A stretch of 64,000 nt of DNA from Lytechinus variegatus (GCF_018143015.1 NC_054740.1:67606856-67670855), one strand, 5' to 3'; positions 49,079 to 63,284 are shown, counted from the first letter of the stretch. The notes: generated by a model from the sequence alone, not told the origin. A program made the numbers and translations.

Positions 49079-50208
49079 TTTGATATTCGAAGAATCAGAT
49101 ACATAGTTGTCATATTTATAGGTGCATTTGATGCATGTTCATTGTGATTATTATAGGCTATGTGAATATAAAATGTGTCTATATTGGTAGTTACCGACAA
49201 AGGTCCTTTACACATGTAAATCTTGAATCATCATTGTAATGATGATCGCAGTTCTTTAGAATCATCAGACCTTTCACACAGAAAATTTGTACCGTAATTT
49301 TTGTGAATTTAGTGAATTTTGGTTAACAGAGGAATTAACCTCTGGAGTAGAATTTGAATTTGTGATTAGTGTTAGCATGATTCTAGTTTTGTTTCATACT
49401 TGCTAAAATTCATTAGCCTTTTTTTCACTGGAATCGTTCATATTACAAATTTTTTTTACCGTTGTTAGATTTACCCAAAATTTGAGAACAAAGTTATTCA
49501 ATTGATGATTAAATGAAAATCATTCCCCTTAAATATTAAAGACCTTACAAAAATTTATTTTTCATACACCATTTATGTATTTAAGGAAATATTAGCTGGT
49601 TACTATCATATGAAGTAATGGGGATTATGGGTGAGAAAAAATGTGCTGCAAGATGCTGCCTTCTTGCATTTAAATTTTTTTATCCAGTCTTCATATTACA
49701 TTTATATTCCAATTCAAATTAACACATAGAAATTCACCCCAAGTCCACATTTTAAGCAATGTCTAATATATCTGTATTTAGTCCAGAGGGTCATTCGTTC
49801 TGGGGGCATGAAGAAACATTTTTAAAAATATGCCCCATTGTACTGTTGAACATTCTATCCAAGATGGGATTTTTTTTTCATATTTCCTGAAAATAAATAA
49901 AATGTATCAAATGCTTTACAGAGAATATATTTTTAAGTGTGTAAATGTGTCCAGTAATTCATGCATGAACTTTTCCCCATTATCCATTAGACTCTCTTGG
50001 TCATTGATTTTTAAGATTTTTTTCAGCGTGTTTTTATCCAAACATTTGTGGACAATGCAAAACTTTAATCATTCTCTCCATGTTCTTTTGTTTTTTTGTT
50101 GTATTTTACCACTTTTCCTGCCAAAGAAATGAGAATAAAAGTTTTCAAATATGCTGAGGATCAAATTCTTGTGATCACATTTTGGTTTTATTTCCGTTTG
50201 TTTTAATA

Positions 50209-50350
50209 GACGGTGATTATGATGGGGATGGTGATGATGATCATGATGATAATGAAGGTATCTGTGATGATGATGTTGATAAAGATCTTGATGACCATGA
50301 CGAAGATGGTGGTGGTTATGCTGATGATAAACTGATGATTGATTTTGGTG
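50209..50350. repeat. GATGAT microsatellite
   Basis: Imperfect GAT triplets. The Asp-rich ORF across it is a low-complexity artefact. Confidence 0.85.
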
Positions 50351-51448
50351 ATGGCAAGAATGATACAGAATGCATTGTTCCAGTCTGACCAGCCAATATA
50401 AGTTTTACTTAATCTCTCCTTTTCCATCTCCCTCCCTCATTCACTCGTCATTTCTATTCATCTTGTACTTTCTTTCCTCCTCTGTTTCGCATCCCCTCCC
50501 TCTCTTATTTTCCCGTTTTCTCTCTACAGTTCTACCCGTTTCTTACTTTCAACATTCTTTCTCCAATCAAATTCTCTTTGCCCTTTACATTCAAATTTTG
50601 ATTCTCTACAACTAAAACATACATGCTTAACGAGTCTTTTGATTCTTCACAACTAAAACACCTTGATAGAATATACAAGCCAAAATGAAATAACCATATT
50701 TGATTTAATAGATTTCAAAATAAACTTAATACAATAAGAACATTCCTTAATATTTTGTTTTGTCAAATGAGATAAATTATAGAAGCATTAATAATATTAC
50801 AGTGTTGAGCATACAGTCCTATAAAATAGGCCTAAGGAAAACATTTATGCATCTTCATATCACTGGAAATATTACATATTAATGTCCGCCCTACATTTAT
50901 AGTGTTGGATAAAGTAGAAATCAACTATATTTTTTAATTTAGGACATGAAGAATAGAGGTTGTCAATGTAAATACAATTACATCTAGATACAGATGATCG
51001 TTGTCTTGATAGAATGGTCTTCAATGAACTATATGAGATTAAAGTACCCAAGAGATCTCACTTTTTACAATTTTTCTTCATTACTTTGTGGCTCTATTAA
51101 AAAGAAAAGGAAAATCACTTTACAATTCTTTTTTCATCAAATGAGGATTTCACCCATTCCATTCACATAAATCCTCTCAATGAAGGTGTTCAGGATGGAC
51201 CCTACAATGAACTGGCAACCGTTACACTGATGTTTCATAACCATCTTTCACACCTTAAACAGACACCATGTCATCAATTTGTATACCTCATCATGTATGT
51301 TATATGGCGACGCGATATTTGCTCCACTCTTAATATCTCAGAGGGCATGGGGTTAGAGTTTGGATTGTAATAAAGTTATTGGTTCAGAATGATAAAAAGA
51401 TAAGGACTAGGGTATATTTAGTTTCAGAGGTCAATCATTATGTTTGGC
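50351..51448. other. Non-coding sequence between the unidentified gene and NMD3
   Basis: A CT-rich patch lies at 50405-50600, followed by AT-rich text. No exon or repeat signature recognised. Part may be the NMD3 3' untranslated region. Confidence 0.35.
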
Positions 51449-52043
51449 TTAAAGGGAAATGAAACATTTGAAACAAGTAGGCTTGTGTGAAAACAGAAAA
51501 ATCAAAGAATAAGAACAAAGAAAGTTTGAGAAAAATCAGACCAATAATGAAAAAGTTATGAGCATTTGAATATTGCAATCACTGATGCCATGGGGATCCT
51601 CCCATTGGCAATGCAGCAAGGATGTGTGATGTCACATGTGAACAACTTTCCCTTTGATGGACTATAAAATACCCCAAAATGTCTCTTTTTTCTTTTTCTT
51701 ATGGTGAATCAAACTCTTTATCCATGATGTTTTCTTTTAAATTCTGTACTACATGCCCTCCCATAGAAAGAACACATGATCTACTGATAGATGTCATAAA
51801 AGAGGCAGTTTACATGCAATATATACTTAAGTTATGGGGAGAGTTCTTCTAAAATGACATCATACATTTTTGTCGCATTGCCAATTTGAGGATCTCCATA
51901 GCATTAGTGATTGCAATATTCAAATGCTCATAACTTTCTCATTATTTGCCCGATTTTTCTCAAACTTTCGTTGACCTGTTTCTTTGATTTTTTTTCTGTT
52001 TTCACACAAGCTATCTTGTTCCAAAGGTTTCATTCTCCTTTAA
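51449..52043. mobile_element. Foldback MITE downstream of NMD3
   Basis: TTAAAGGGAAATGAAACATT at the left mirrors AAGGTTTCATTCTCCTTTAA at the right. Arms of about 180 bp include GAGCATTTGAATATTGCAAT and its complement. TTAA lies at both ends. Confidence 0.85.
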
Positions 52044-52384
52044 TATGCAGGTTTCCCATCGGAGCAATTGTTGTTACTAGAGAAAATGTCACGGAACCTG
52101 TTTTAGAGCCTGAAAATGTTGTTTAGGTGCTATTGTGTGTATTTTCCCCTTATACAAAATTTCTTTCTGCTATTTTGGTATTCTCCTAAATTTGCTGACA
52201 ATCTGCAATCATCAAGTACTCACAGTCCCACAGACCTAGTATGTAACAGTGGGTTGAAATTATGAGCATTTTTAAATTTCATCAATACCCGGTTATCGAA
52301 CTTTCAATGAGACAGTTTTTAACGAGAGATTTCATAATTTTCATTCAAGAGAAGAAATTCTGCTACTGATGCGTCTCAAATGTA

Positions 52385-55300
52385 TCACTCCATTTCCGTT
52401 GCTTCGTCTCCACCTTGCGCAGCACCCTCATTGTCTCCGATGTGAAAGTCTTCCAGCATTTCCTGAAGACTAATCTGGGGTGTAGGCTCATCATCGCTGC
52501 TCTCCACTGCAATGTTCTTGCTGCGATCTGTAAGAGTAGACATGGATGTCAATTAGTCAAATGCAAATGGGAATTTTTCTAAATGATTTTGTTTTCCCTA
52601 AATTTTCAAGTATTTTTACCATACCTGGGAAGATTTCTCCTATACGATACCAATACGAAATAAGATAATAGTAACAATAATAACTGTAATATCGCTGACA
52701 CTATGGTGTTGATAAAAATAGTGATGATAGGGATTATAATGATGATGATGATGATGACAATTATAATAATGATGATGACGATGAATAATTATGCAACAAA
52801 ACGTGAGAGTCAGTTTTGTGGATGAGACTGCACCATTATTGACAAAACCTCATAATGAATCTGAACTTATTTCTCACCCAGATAAATATTGACGTTCTTC
52901 CTGTAATCATCATCTTCCTCCAAATCTTCCAAGAAGCCCATGTAGTCCCTCTCAGCAGCATTCTCATGAAGAGCCATCTCTTTGGTCATCGTCTTCAGCT
53001 TCCAGTTGCGCTTGCGATGTCTGCGACTTCGGTCACCAAAGTGCTTCTTGACCAACACGACGTCCGGAACATTCTCTGCTTTCATCTGAAAGATTAGAAA
53101 CAATCATTCTCATGTAAGTTCAAAGTGTTACACATATCAACTTCTGGGTGGAAGAAGATGTGTAAAGATTCAGGCTGAGTGCAATAAAAAAAGGAACCTT
53201 GCTATGTTTGGGGATTTATTCAGTGTTAAAATGGCCACAAAATTGATTTGCTATGATATAAATGTGTAATTCAAATTAAAAACTTTTATTATGTGCAATA
53301 TCTTATATGGAAAAGAAGAGCATGTAGATCACAGTTTCATTTAATTAAGTTTGTAATGATTGTTCTGTGTATTTTCATGAGAAGGACGTCCATGTACATT
53401 TTACATTCTTATCGTAATAATTTTCATGTTAGAAGAGTAAGAAATACAATATCATTCTATAAAATCAAGTACAATTCTGAGCAACAACGGAGCATTAAGG
53501 ACCAGTTCCTCAACTCACACCTGGGAATCTTTATTACAGTGAAATTCACTCAGGATCTCTACTGCAGAACTTGGCAATGGCAAATAAAAAAAAAGAGGGT
53601 TAGCAGGCTTTGATAGCAGAAACAGGCTAGTATACGTGGTTGTCAACAATTTTGATGCCCAATCTCTTCCAAAATGGTGAGAAATCAAATGCATAATGTT
53701 GCCATGGTGATCACCCAACAAACAAAGGACTATCGCTTGGAGGAAGTTGGACTTGACAAAAGCAGCAAACTATGTTGCTGGAAAAGTCTAAATGAAGCTC
53801 AGCCATAAATGAACAAAAAAAATAATGATGTGGGATACGGTTTGGCACAAAGAGGAGTGATTTCTAACCAATATGGAAGTATCAAAGATCAGAGGAAAGC
53901 TCAAGAAAGCAATATCCCTATCAGTTACGGATCGCAGGAACTATCAAAAGATTCCAGTTTCAATAACTGACCGAGCATAAATGTGGCAGTGGAAAGCAAC
54001 TAAAGGCTTAGACAGGAGCAGTATACCTATCATTTTGGACAATGCTCCAGCTAAACCTGAAACAGCCAAGAAAACATTGATAAAGGAACAGTACCTGACA
54101 ACACTTACGGGTCAAGAATTGACAGTAATGACTTGCGACCAGCAACTATATCAAGTACCAGTGAAGCTGACTTGGTGTAGCCTTAATACCTTGGTGAGAT
54201 TTGTTCCCAGAGTTTTTGCAAGTAAATGCAGAATAGCTTCATAGCAATTGACAATATTGATACAAAGAACAGTACCCGACATCAACAGGTCAAGAATGGA
54301 TGATTAGCAACTATATCAAGCAGCAGAAAGGCTGACCTGGAGCTGCCTTGAAACCATAGTGAGGTTTGTTCCCAGACATATTTCCAGGCACATACCAAAC
54401 AGGTTCAGATAAATCATTGGCTCCCGGAATTATCATTTCAAGTAAACTAATCTATAAAATCAATTTTAAACTACTAGAAGTCTACAATACAGGTATGTTC
54501 TTCAATTTCCTTCCCATAGTTTTCTACAATACATCTAAACAAAAATGTTTACAATTGGAGTTGTTTTCATTCTCTTACACATAATTCATTGTTTAAACCT
54601 TGCACAACAAATGACTACTCTGCAAAATGGCCGATCAATACTACAAATATCATATCAAGGAATGGACAATGCTGCTACCTGTTCCAGATGTTTGTTGTTG
54701 ACATTTGAATTGACCAGATCAAGACCTTTGACAGTGTCTCCTGCAGAGAGAAGGTGCCCTAGGTGAGTCCGGCAGTGATACTGTGTGTCGACCACACCCA
54801 TGTCCTGCGTCCGCATCAACCAGACATCGGCCAACAGATGCTAAGAGATGCACAAATAGAGGAATAGTATCATTAAACAAAGGCGATAATGAAGACAGTC
54901 ATATTACTTGGATTATATCAAGGAAGTGTGTTTTGAAAAATCAAGTAGTTAAAGATGATTTCCCCAATTTCATAATTCTGTTGAAGATTTTATTGGGAGG
55001 TTTGGGAGGGAGGCATTGATCATTTACAGAAAAACTCTAAAATAAATCAAACTTTACAATTACTTTAGTAGCTGAATCATTATCTTTATTATCACTATTC
55101 ACCAACATATGGACAGCTATTCTCTTTGTCCTCTCTCTTCACCCCCTAATAACAATAATAATAGTAATAATCACATCACAACAATAATCACAGACAACAA
55201 TCATGGCTAAATTCAATACAAATTTGCCAATATCATCACCGCCACTACCACCACAACATTCGCTGTCACCGCCCCTAGCTAAAACAATCAATACATTCAT

Positions 55301-58300
55301 CACTATTATAACTACTGTTCTTACCATCCCCACCATTACTATAACGACACCCACCACCACAACCACTACTATTAATGCAATCAACATTCTCAAAATAACA
55401 CCCATTACCATCATGATTGTCATCGCCACCACCATTTCCACTTCCACCATTACAAGCATCATCCCCCCCTACACGCACATAATCACCACTTCACCATCAT
55501 CAAGGTCACTACCACCATCGCCACCATCATCACCATAACCACCACCACCACCCCATCAACACTACCACCATCAAATGCACCACTACCAAACAACACAAAT
55601 ACCAACACCGTCATCACAACCACCACAATCACTACTACCATCACCACCACCATCACTACCACAAACACCTTCTTTTACAATCTTTGAATTTGCTCTTCCT
55701 CCTTTGAAAATAGTTAATCTCTCATCACCACCACCATGATGGCACATCACCACAACCACCACCACCATAACCACCACAACCACCACCACCACTACAAACA
55801 CCATCATCATTTACCTTCTTTGACTTAGCTCCTCCTCCTTTGACATGTTTAATGTCTCCTTCAGCTATCCTCTCCACCTGCAGCACCATGTACTCTGTCA
55901 GCTGATGAGGATCACATAACGAGCTGAACGGACTACGCCAAAATGTTGTTGCATTCAGCTCCACAACTATGAAAGAGAATAATACCATGTCATGTAATAA
56001 TTTTCATCATCATACAATCACACAGTCAAAACATGCACACTTCCACAGAAAAATTACTGTTCTAGATCCTGTTTCGCCCAACAAAGTAACAGTTGGCGAT
56101 TGGGCATTGGCCCTTGCTGACCCAAATCTATAGAATAGCCTGCAAATTGATATTTAAAAAAAAAGAAAAACAATCACTAACTGTTTTACAATCTAAATCA
56201 AAACAAATCTCTTCAATCAAGAAAGTGTTTTCAGGAATTAAGTAAAAAAAAAATTAAAAAATCAAAAGGGCACATGTCATATCACAAGCAAATAAGAGGA
56301 GCATTTGACCTTTCAATATGAGGCCATAGCCATTAAAGGGGAAGTTCACCCTGACAAAAAGTTTATTGTAAAATTAGCAGAAAAACTAATGAAAAATATT
56401 GCCGAAGGTTTGAGAAAAATTCATCAAATAATTAAAAAGTTATTAGAATTTCAATTATTTGATTTGTGACGTCATATGCGAGCAGCATTCATACATAGCG
56501 AATGGTAAAAAATCAAAGAAATGTCATTTTCTCAGAAAATTGAAAATGGTTTTCACTGTACCTTTTATATATCAATAGACAAATCATTTCACACCCGATC
56601 ATGAATAGAAAACAAAATTAAGCCATCAGGAACCATACAAAATTTGAAATTCATGCATTTTATATTACATAACACATGGGGCAGCTGCTCGTTTATGACG
56701 TCACAAATCCAAAACTTTGAACTCTAATAACTTTCTTACTTTCCAACGGATTTTCCTCAAACCTTCACCAATATTTTTTACTAATTTTTCTGCTATTTTT
56801 ACAACAAAGTTTTTTTCAGGGTGAACTTCCCCTTTAAGGTCTTGGATTACTTTAGCCCCTGGATATATCAGGGCATAAAGATATCAATTATGATTGAAAA
56901 AGTATTTCACCAAAGTACATTAATATGATCTTGTCCTTACTTTGCAGTGTATTAGGATCAATCAACTGGACTGTGCTACACACTCTGTTACACACACAGA
57001 TCTGTCCAATGTTTCCCAGAGAGGCAGCCAGTTTCTTAGGCAGACATACGACATTGTCCTGAAGAAAAACAAAAACAATGTCAATTACTTATTATAAATC
57101 ATTGGGATGTATGAAGGAGAGTCATCATCATATTTGGAGATCATCTCCGAAAGCTGATTGGTTTAATCAGGGTGCTACATAAATTTTTAAAAGCACTTGC
57201 CCAGTCCGGCAAGTAAATTTTTGAATAGTTGAAATATACTTGCCCCAAAATCTATTTCACTAGCCCGAAAAAAATCCTTGAAAAAATAGTTTTACATCTT
57301 TAAAAGAAAGTTTTGCAGTTTTATAAACCATTGACCCTTTTCTCTCTTTTGACATTAACCGATCTACCTTGTTATTGCATTTCTTTTATCCAAATTTATT
57401 TTATCTGGCCTGCCATAACTAAAATTAGGGTCAATATCATATATCGACCCTAATTTGGGTCATTCTACTGTAAGAATTTCGCTTGCCCAATTCGGGCAAG
57501 TAGTTTTGGTCTTTACTTCAAAACACTTGCCCGACCCTAACTTTTACTTGCCCCGGGCAATCGGGCAAGTGCTTATGTAGCACCCTGGTTTAAATGTTAT
57601 TGCCACTGAGAGGTATATAGTTTGTGAAACATGGCACAGGAAAGAATTCACACAAAGCCAACTTCTTTGTTCATGGGGAATATTAAAAAAAAAACAATAA
57701 ACAATGCTCACAAATGATAAAACCTGGTAGGAAGTTTTTTTTCCAAAATAAAAAATATGGTCTCACCTTACAAATAGGAACAATCTCAACAGAGAATGTG
57801 TACTTGTAGTTGTAGGTGTTATTATGGATGTCGTGTGAGATCAGCTGTTGGGATAACTTGTACCTGCAAAAATAGGAACATATGATAATTAAGGCTATAA
57901 GAATGCAGTTGCAGCGAACAATGATTTCACAAGAAAGTCCTTCAAATCATATTGTGGCAGATCTGGATCTGGTTTATTTACATACACCTATTAAAATTTG
58001 TACAAGCATGACATCTACGCTGAAAAAAAAATCACACTGAAGACCAAAAACACAGATAAGCACATGAGGGTCATTGTAATGTTATTGCTTGGAAATGGAC
58101 CTCCTAAAGACATTTACAAAAACAATATGAATAAAGCAAAGAGCAGCAAGAAAATGGATTAGTAAGGCTGACAGTTAAGGATCCCCCAACAATGTAATTC
58201 AATATACTCTTTTAAATGATTTTTTTCCACTGGTTAAGTCCCCTTACGCAAAGTGTAACTTGTGGATTCCCCTTCATTGTTCACTTTATTTTATTCATCA

Positions 58301-61300
58301 TTCACAATTTCTTTCTAGTTGGTGCACTGATTCCCCTTAATCATGTTAATCATTAAACTTCATTTTTTAAGTTTCTTGCCCTTCTGAACCTGCCTAAAAT
58401 TATGATTTGAAGAGTCTGGATAGGATTAGGAAAGTGTCAACAACTAGTAGAACAAAAATGTTGATGAAACTCTCTCCAGGTTTTAATATACTCAATTGAT
58501 ACAACAAGAGTTTAGTATTCATGTCTACAACTGACTTGCAGGGGACGACTGAGAGAAGAAAGTCCACCATCTTCCTGGCTCCATTGGACTGATCCTTGGA
58601 GGCGTAGTAGAAATCAATGCCTTCATCATGCTGCTTGACGTTCAGACAGTTCACATGGAGATTGTGCTTCAGGATCAACTGCTCCAGGTAGAAAAACGTC
58701 TTCTTGTGGGTCGTCTGAAAATAAGATTTGAGATAAAGACAACAGAAATTAGGATTGCACCTTACAAGATTGTAAAGAGTCTGCAGAATACAGAAAACAA
58801 TAATAACAACAAGTAATCAAATATTACACATGTATTACATTCTATCATCTCCAAACTTTTAAAAATTCTGTGGTGAATTTCTCTGAATTGGCTGATGCAT
58901 ATATGGAATTGACTCATATATTCATAATTATAAACATGCAATTAAAATCTAACTTTGAAAGTAACATTTAAAAAGAACACAATGATATGCAAACCTAATA
59001 TCTAAAATATAGCTGAAGCATTACTCTGGCATATATTCAAATGTGATAAAATCTTACCTTCTGTCGGACCTGAACAACAGCCCTCCAGAAATCCTTGGCT
59101 TCCACCCGATGGCAATCATTACACATCTGACCCTGGACGACATACTCCACAATGAATACCTGCTGGAGGATAGCCCCACTCTGGACCTCTTTCTGTATGG
59201 TCAGTTTGACCTTTAACCTTTTGGAATGGGGCTCGGTCCACACGAAGCCTGCGTCTATCAGTCTCACCTAAATACCCACACACAAAAGAAGAATAATTCA
59301 ACTTACTATGAACATCGATCGCAAAGATCATAGGGAGAAATAATGTAAACTATACTTTTAAAACAATTTTTTTTCAATAAATTCATACATTAGAATTCAA
59401 ATGAATGGACATTTAGCCCTCATAGTTCCCAGGTATTTTAAGTCTTGGCAGTATACGGCTATTACATGCATAAATGTACATGAATTAGTTATGAATTATA
59501 AATTCAAAACTTGGCACTTAAGTCCTTGAACTGCTAATTTTTTGTTTGGAGACTCTTTTGGGATTCTGATCACAAGTATAAATTTGGTCTATAACTTGCA
59601 TAAGACTTGTAAGAAAACAGACCTGAAACAACACAGCGTGAGCCTCTCTGTTATGGATTTATCGCAAGAAATGTCAATGCCAATGTGCCCCTGCTACCTC
59701 AACAAGATAGTTTAGCTTATCAGGATAGCAATGGTAATTAATTTGAAAATTGGAGCTGATAGAAATGGGTCTACTGATTATTCATACAAAAAGAGGCCAG
59801 TTTGATTAAACTTTAATAACACATTTGCAAAAAATGTAGCAAGCTACTGAAATCATTCAGTCTGACTGGCTGATTGTAAAATTGTTATAAAAATTGTTCA
59901 CTTTTTATAACATTATAACAATTCTTTATGAAACAGGATAAAGAAATCTGCTGAAAGTGAGACCTTACTCCTTACCTTGGCAAGTCCTTTGAGTTTCTTG
60001 AGACAGAGACTAAGTAGCTCTCTTGATTCTAATGCACATGGAACCCACTGGGCTGGAGGCTGTAGATACCTGAAATAAAAGTAACATCGGCTAATTTGAT
60101 GAGTTTTGTAAATATACAAAAATGAAAAATATTGTCACGATATGTCATTATTTGTTGGAAAACAATGATTTCTGCAAATCAAATCAAGAATATTTTAATA
60201 GATTTCTTTTCTCTCTTAATCACATGTATAAGAATAGAAAGATGAATTCTTGATATTGAAGTAGCTAAGCTATGAGATGGACAGAAATTGAACAAATGCA
60301 GATATTTCAGAATACATTTGTGATAAATTATATTCAACACTTAGGATGTATAATGGATTATGAGATGAGCATTGAATTACAATAAGACACTATTGTGTAT
60401 TCATGTTGTGGCAATCTGGGTGAAAATTAAATGGGTGCTCGGGTGATTTCCCCCCAAAATACTTAACAGATCCATTGAAATTTGTACAGGAGCCCAAGAA
60501 AATACCTATTTATTGAAATGGTAAAGCTTATCAAATGTTGCAGATTCATGCAGTTACTTGTGGAAAGTAGCTGCTGAAAATGAAAAAAATAAAACAATTT
60601 GCCTGGCTGCAAGTTGACAAATATACCAAAATCTTTCATTCATCTCTGCTTTCACACATGGTTACCCAATTAAAATTTTGTAGAGTAAGTAGAGCATTCA
60701 CCTCTCACACCCTTTGCAGAAGTGGATGGCCGACTGCTTGGGAATTCCTTCTGTGATGTCAACTTGGGTCCGAAGACAAGCTACACACGTGTTAGCAGGG
60801 TTGGGCTGAATAGGAGTTCCACACTGGCAACACAATCTTTATTTAAATGTATACAAAAAGATACAGATAAAGAAAAAAAAAGAAGTTATATCCAACTTTT
60901 GAAAAAAGGCAGGATTCATAGTTTCTCATCAACATCAGACTACAGTGTACATTTTTAAGTGGAAGTGGAACGCCTCTGGCAGTCTCGCCTGCATTACGCG
61001 ATTCAATATAGCAGCAGTGCTGACTTTGAAAACCGCTATTGAAAACTTATTCGCAAAAAATATTTACAAGAGAACACACTTGTATGATGATAAAATACCA
61101 TGTCCATTGACCCAACATGACCTTTGACCATGATCATGTGACTTAAGATTCAATATAGTAGCAGTGCTGACTTTGAAAACAAAGTCAGCACTGCTACTAT
61201 ATTGAATCGCGTGATGCAGGTGAGACCGCCAGAGGCATTCCACTTGTTTATATGATGCCATGCTGCAGATAATCGCAGGCGCAAATTATAAGGATTTTAA

Positions 61301-63104
61301 AGGATCATGAATTGTGTTTGAACACATCTTAAGTCACATGATCATGGTCAAAGGTCATGTTGGGTCAACGGACATGGTATTTTATCATCATACAAAGCTC
61401 CCGGATGCGTAGTGGGGCGAACAATACCTTCTTCTTCTCTAATATTTTTTTCCCCATATTTTATCATGAAAAAGCGTACTGCCATATTTTAAATTGATTT
61501 CCGTATGAAATACAGCAAAATCGTACTACTTGGCAGGTCTGCAAGGGTCACCCAAGTCTTTATTATCAATCATCAAAGTACACTATACAATTTACTGAAG
61601 AGAAGTTACTTTCAGCTTCAGCAAACTTGTCCTAAAGCTAAAATGGGCTGCTTAAAAAACAGCAATGCTGAGCAACCTAGAGCAAACATGTCAGATATTG
61701 AAGATGAAAGTGGTTTGTTTGATTAGTAAATAATCATCATTTAACATATTTTATATCAAATTTATTGATTGTAATCAAAGTTTGATTTGCACAGCAGAAA
61801 AAGTTGCTTCAACAATCAAACAATCAAACAATTATTTAAGATCTTTCAAATTTTGTTTTAAAACAAGACTAAAGAAAAAAAAACTTCATACATCTAGGAT
61901 CTAGATTAAAAAGGATTTGCAAAGTTTCAGTATGGGATGGTTGACGTCTTGACAATTAATTCACTGAAAACATTTGAGATGTAGTACTTGTTCAAGTTGT
62001 TATGCTGCTGTTGTCTTTTTTTCCTATGCTATGTCAGTTTGTATGGATTTGTAGTAGCGACTGTCCTGGGGGCAGAACTTTGTGTATCTTCGGAAGAGGT
62101 CAGCTTCTGAGGGGTTTCCTTACCTGTGACCCCGAGGTCAAATATGGCATGTTCATCCCCATACACTTGTGATTTTGGAGTTTGGAAAAAAAAAACACCA
62201 ATTTATTTACTGAGAGTCTCTGGACTGGAAACAAGCTGAGGCTGATCTGAAAATAGGTGATATTTCAAACACTGCTTTTTAGGCTCGCACGGCTTCAGAT
62301 TTATTACTTCCCAAGTAGGCCTGATAATCCTTATGTTTCTATGGTCAGCTCAGATGATGTACTCATTACAAGCAATGCTTTCAGTTTCAGAGCTGTCACC
62401 TTATGCGGCTTACAAGGCTTAGGTAGCTAAGGCTATTGCTTACAATGTATTGTTGATAATGCTTAGCCTTTGCTTTGAAAATGTATGAAATTGAATTGGA
62501 AAAAAATTGAATTGAACAATTGAAAAAAATATTTGAATAATTCAACTTGTTGCAGATATTAAATGCAACACATAGATTTGGCCATCCGATATTTGATAAG
62601 AACAAGCTTTTATGGTTGAATAATTTCAGTTTCATTCCTCTGTCTGACTTAACGTTAGAATTAGACCTTTTTCAGAGTTCGACATTAATATTTTTCACAA
62701 TTATCACACTATTCACAGATATGATTCAACATCTTTATGCCTATTAGCCTATATATATATTATGAGTTTACATTTATACAAACCTCAGTATAACATACAT
62801 TTCACCTTATAAACAATTCTCATCTGAATGAATGGGAATTGAAAAAACTTCCACTGTTCTACTTCCAGTAATCCAGTTCTAACGTTAAACTTTCTGCACA
62901 AACCACGAGCCACAATCAAGTGAAAGTTAACATGGTTAAAGACACAATTTGTAGTACGTGGGACTGAAGACAAGATGAAAAAAAGAAGTGACATGTGGCA
63001 TGCTCTCGTAAGAAATATCACAGAAAAGTGAGAAAACTCTCGTAAATTATAATGAATACTTACATCATAGACTGTGTTGAATCTTGGGTCTCTATGTACT
63101 CCAT
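52385..63104 (-). CDS. NMD3: 60S ribosomal export protein NMD3 (complete, 11 coding exons, 512 aa)
   Basis: NMD3 loads onto nascent 60S subunits and carries an export signal for CRM1-dependent passage through the nuclear pore. Minus-strand exons are 63104-63064, 60836-60702, 60069-59976, 59267-59058, 58714-58536, 57863-57767, 57058-56941, 55966-55815, 54840-54679, 53085-52878 and 52527-52385. Lengths sum to 1539 nt, 512 codons plus TGA, close to the 503 residues of human NMD3, and every exon phase matches. Cys pairs at 16/19, 31/34, 54/57 and 139/142 are the expected zinc ligands of the N-terminal half. Residues 91-160 (VRLIDAGFVWTEPHSKRLKV onward) are nearly identical to the vertebrate protein. 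Near the C-terminus come FLEDLEED and the leucine-rich ISLQEMLEDFHI (484-495), matching the export signal. Several introns hold MITEs and microsatellites. Confidence 0.97.
54080..54390. repeat. Tandem duplication of about 180 bp in an NMD3 intron
   Basis: The lines GAACAGTACCTGACAACACT / GAACAGTACCCGACATCAAC, CAACTATATCAAG and GTGAG(A/G)TTTGTTCCCAGA occur in the same order in both halves (54087-54215 and 54267-54385). Confidence 0.65.
55140..55810. repeat. ACC/ATC microsatellite block in an NMD3 intron
   Basis: Long imperfect CCA/ACC and ATC runs end five bases before the donor of NMD3 exon 8 (55815). All overlapping ORFs on both strands are low complexity. Confidence 0.9.
56333..56837. mobile_element. 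Foldback MITE in an NMD3 intron
   Basis: TTAAAGGGGAAGTTCACCCT at the left mirrors AGGGTGAACTTCCCCTTTAA at the right with at most small changes. Arms include TTTGAGAAAAATTCATCAAA and its counterpart. Confidence 0.9.
57168..57587. mobile_element. hAT-like MITE with CAGGGTGCTACATAA ends
   Basis: The left end CAGGGTGCTACATAA mirrors the right end TTATGTAGCACCCTG. CACTTGCCC blocks repeat inside in both orientations. The flanks GGTTTAAT and GTTTAAAT look like an imperfect 8-bp duplication. It lies in an NMD3 intron. Confidence 0.85.
60955..61400. mobile_element. Nested inverted-repeat element with perfect 28-bp hairpin
   Basis: Arms 61147-61174 and 61181-61208 are perfectly complementary across a 6-bp loop. 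A wider pair, 61082-61147 and 61328-61393, is almost perfect too. CGCCTCTGGC...GTCTCGCCTGCAT at the left mirrors ATGCAGGTGAGACCGCCAG at 61215-61235. It shares the TATAGCAGCAGTGCTGAC module with 4331-4364. It lies in NMD3 intron 1. Confidence 0.85.
63064..63104 (-). CDS. NMD3: NMD3 first coding exon
   Basis: ATG at 63104-63102 opens MEYIETQDSTQSM and the exon ends AT|GTAAGT. The two leftover bases join the A at 60836 to give Ile, then LCCQCG, matching the start of vertebrate NMD3. An alternative short ATG exon at 62162-62124 with a good donor was rejected because its phase does not fit exon 2. Confidence 0.92.
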
Positions 63105-63284
63105 GCTTTGTCACTAATGCCGATTCAATTATTTTGAAAACCAGAAAATCAAGCCCCAATTTAGCCGTCTCACTTTCCAGAAATGGTTGGATGTCACCCC
63201 GTTGCGCAATCAGAGGTGTAGCGCCCTCTCCTGCTAGCTAGCTAGCGTCTCACTCTTTCTCTCGCTTCCTTTATTTTTCTCATA

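Noticed and set aside
50182..50388. Acidic Asp-rich protein
   Set aside because: Product of a GAT microsatellite with no splice or start support.
55139..55988. Gly/Val/Met-rich ORFs on the minus strand
   Set aside because: They are microsatellite translations. Only 55815-55966, NMD3 exon 8, is real coding sequence there.
62124..62162. Short ATG exon (MGMNMPYLTSGSQ) with a good donor as NMD3 first exon
   Set aside because: It ends in phase 0, but the next exon needs two incoming bases. The exon at 63064-63104 fits both phase and family sequence.
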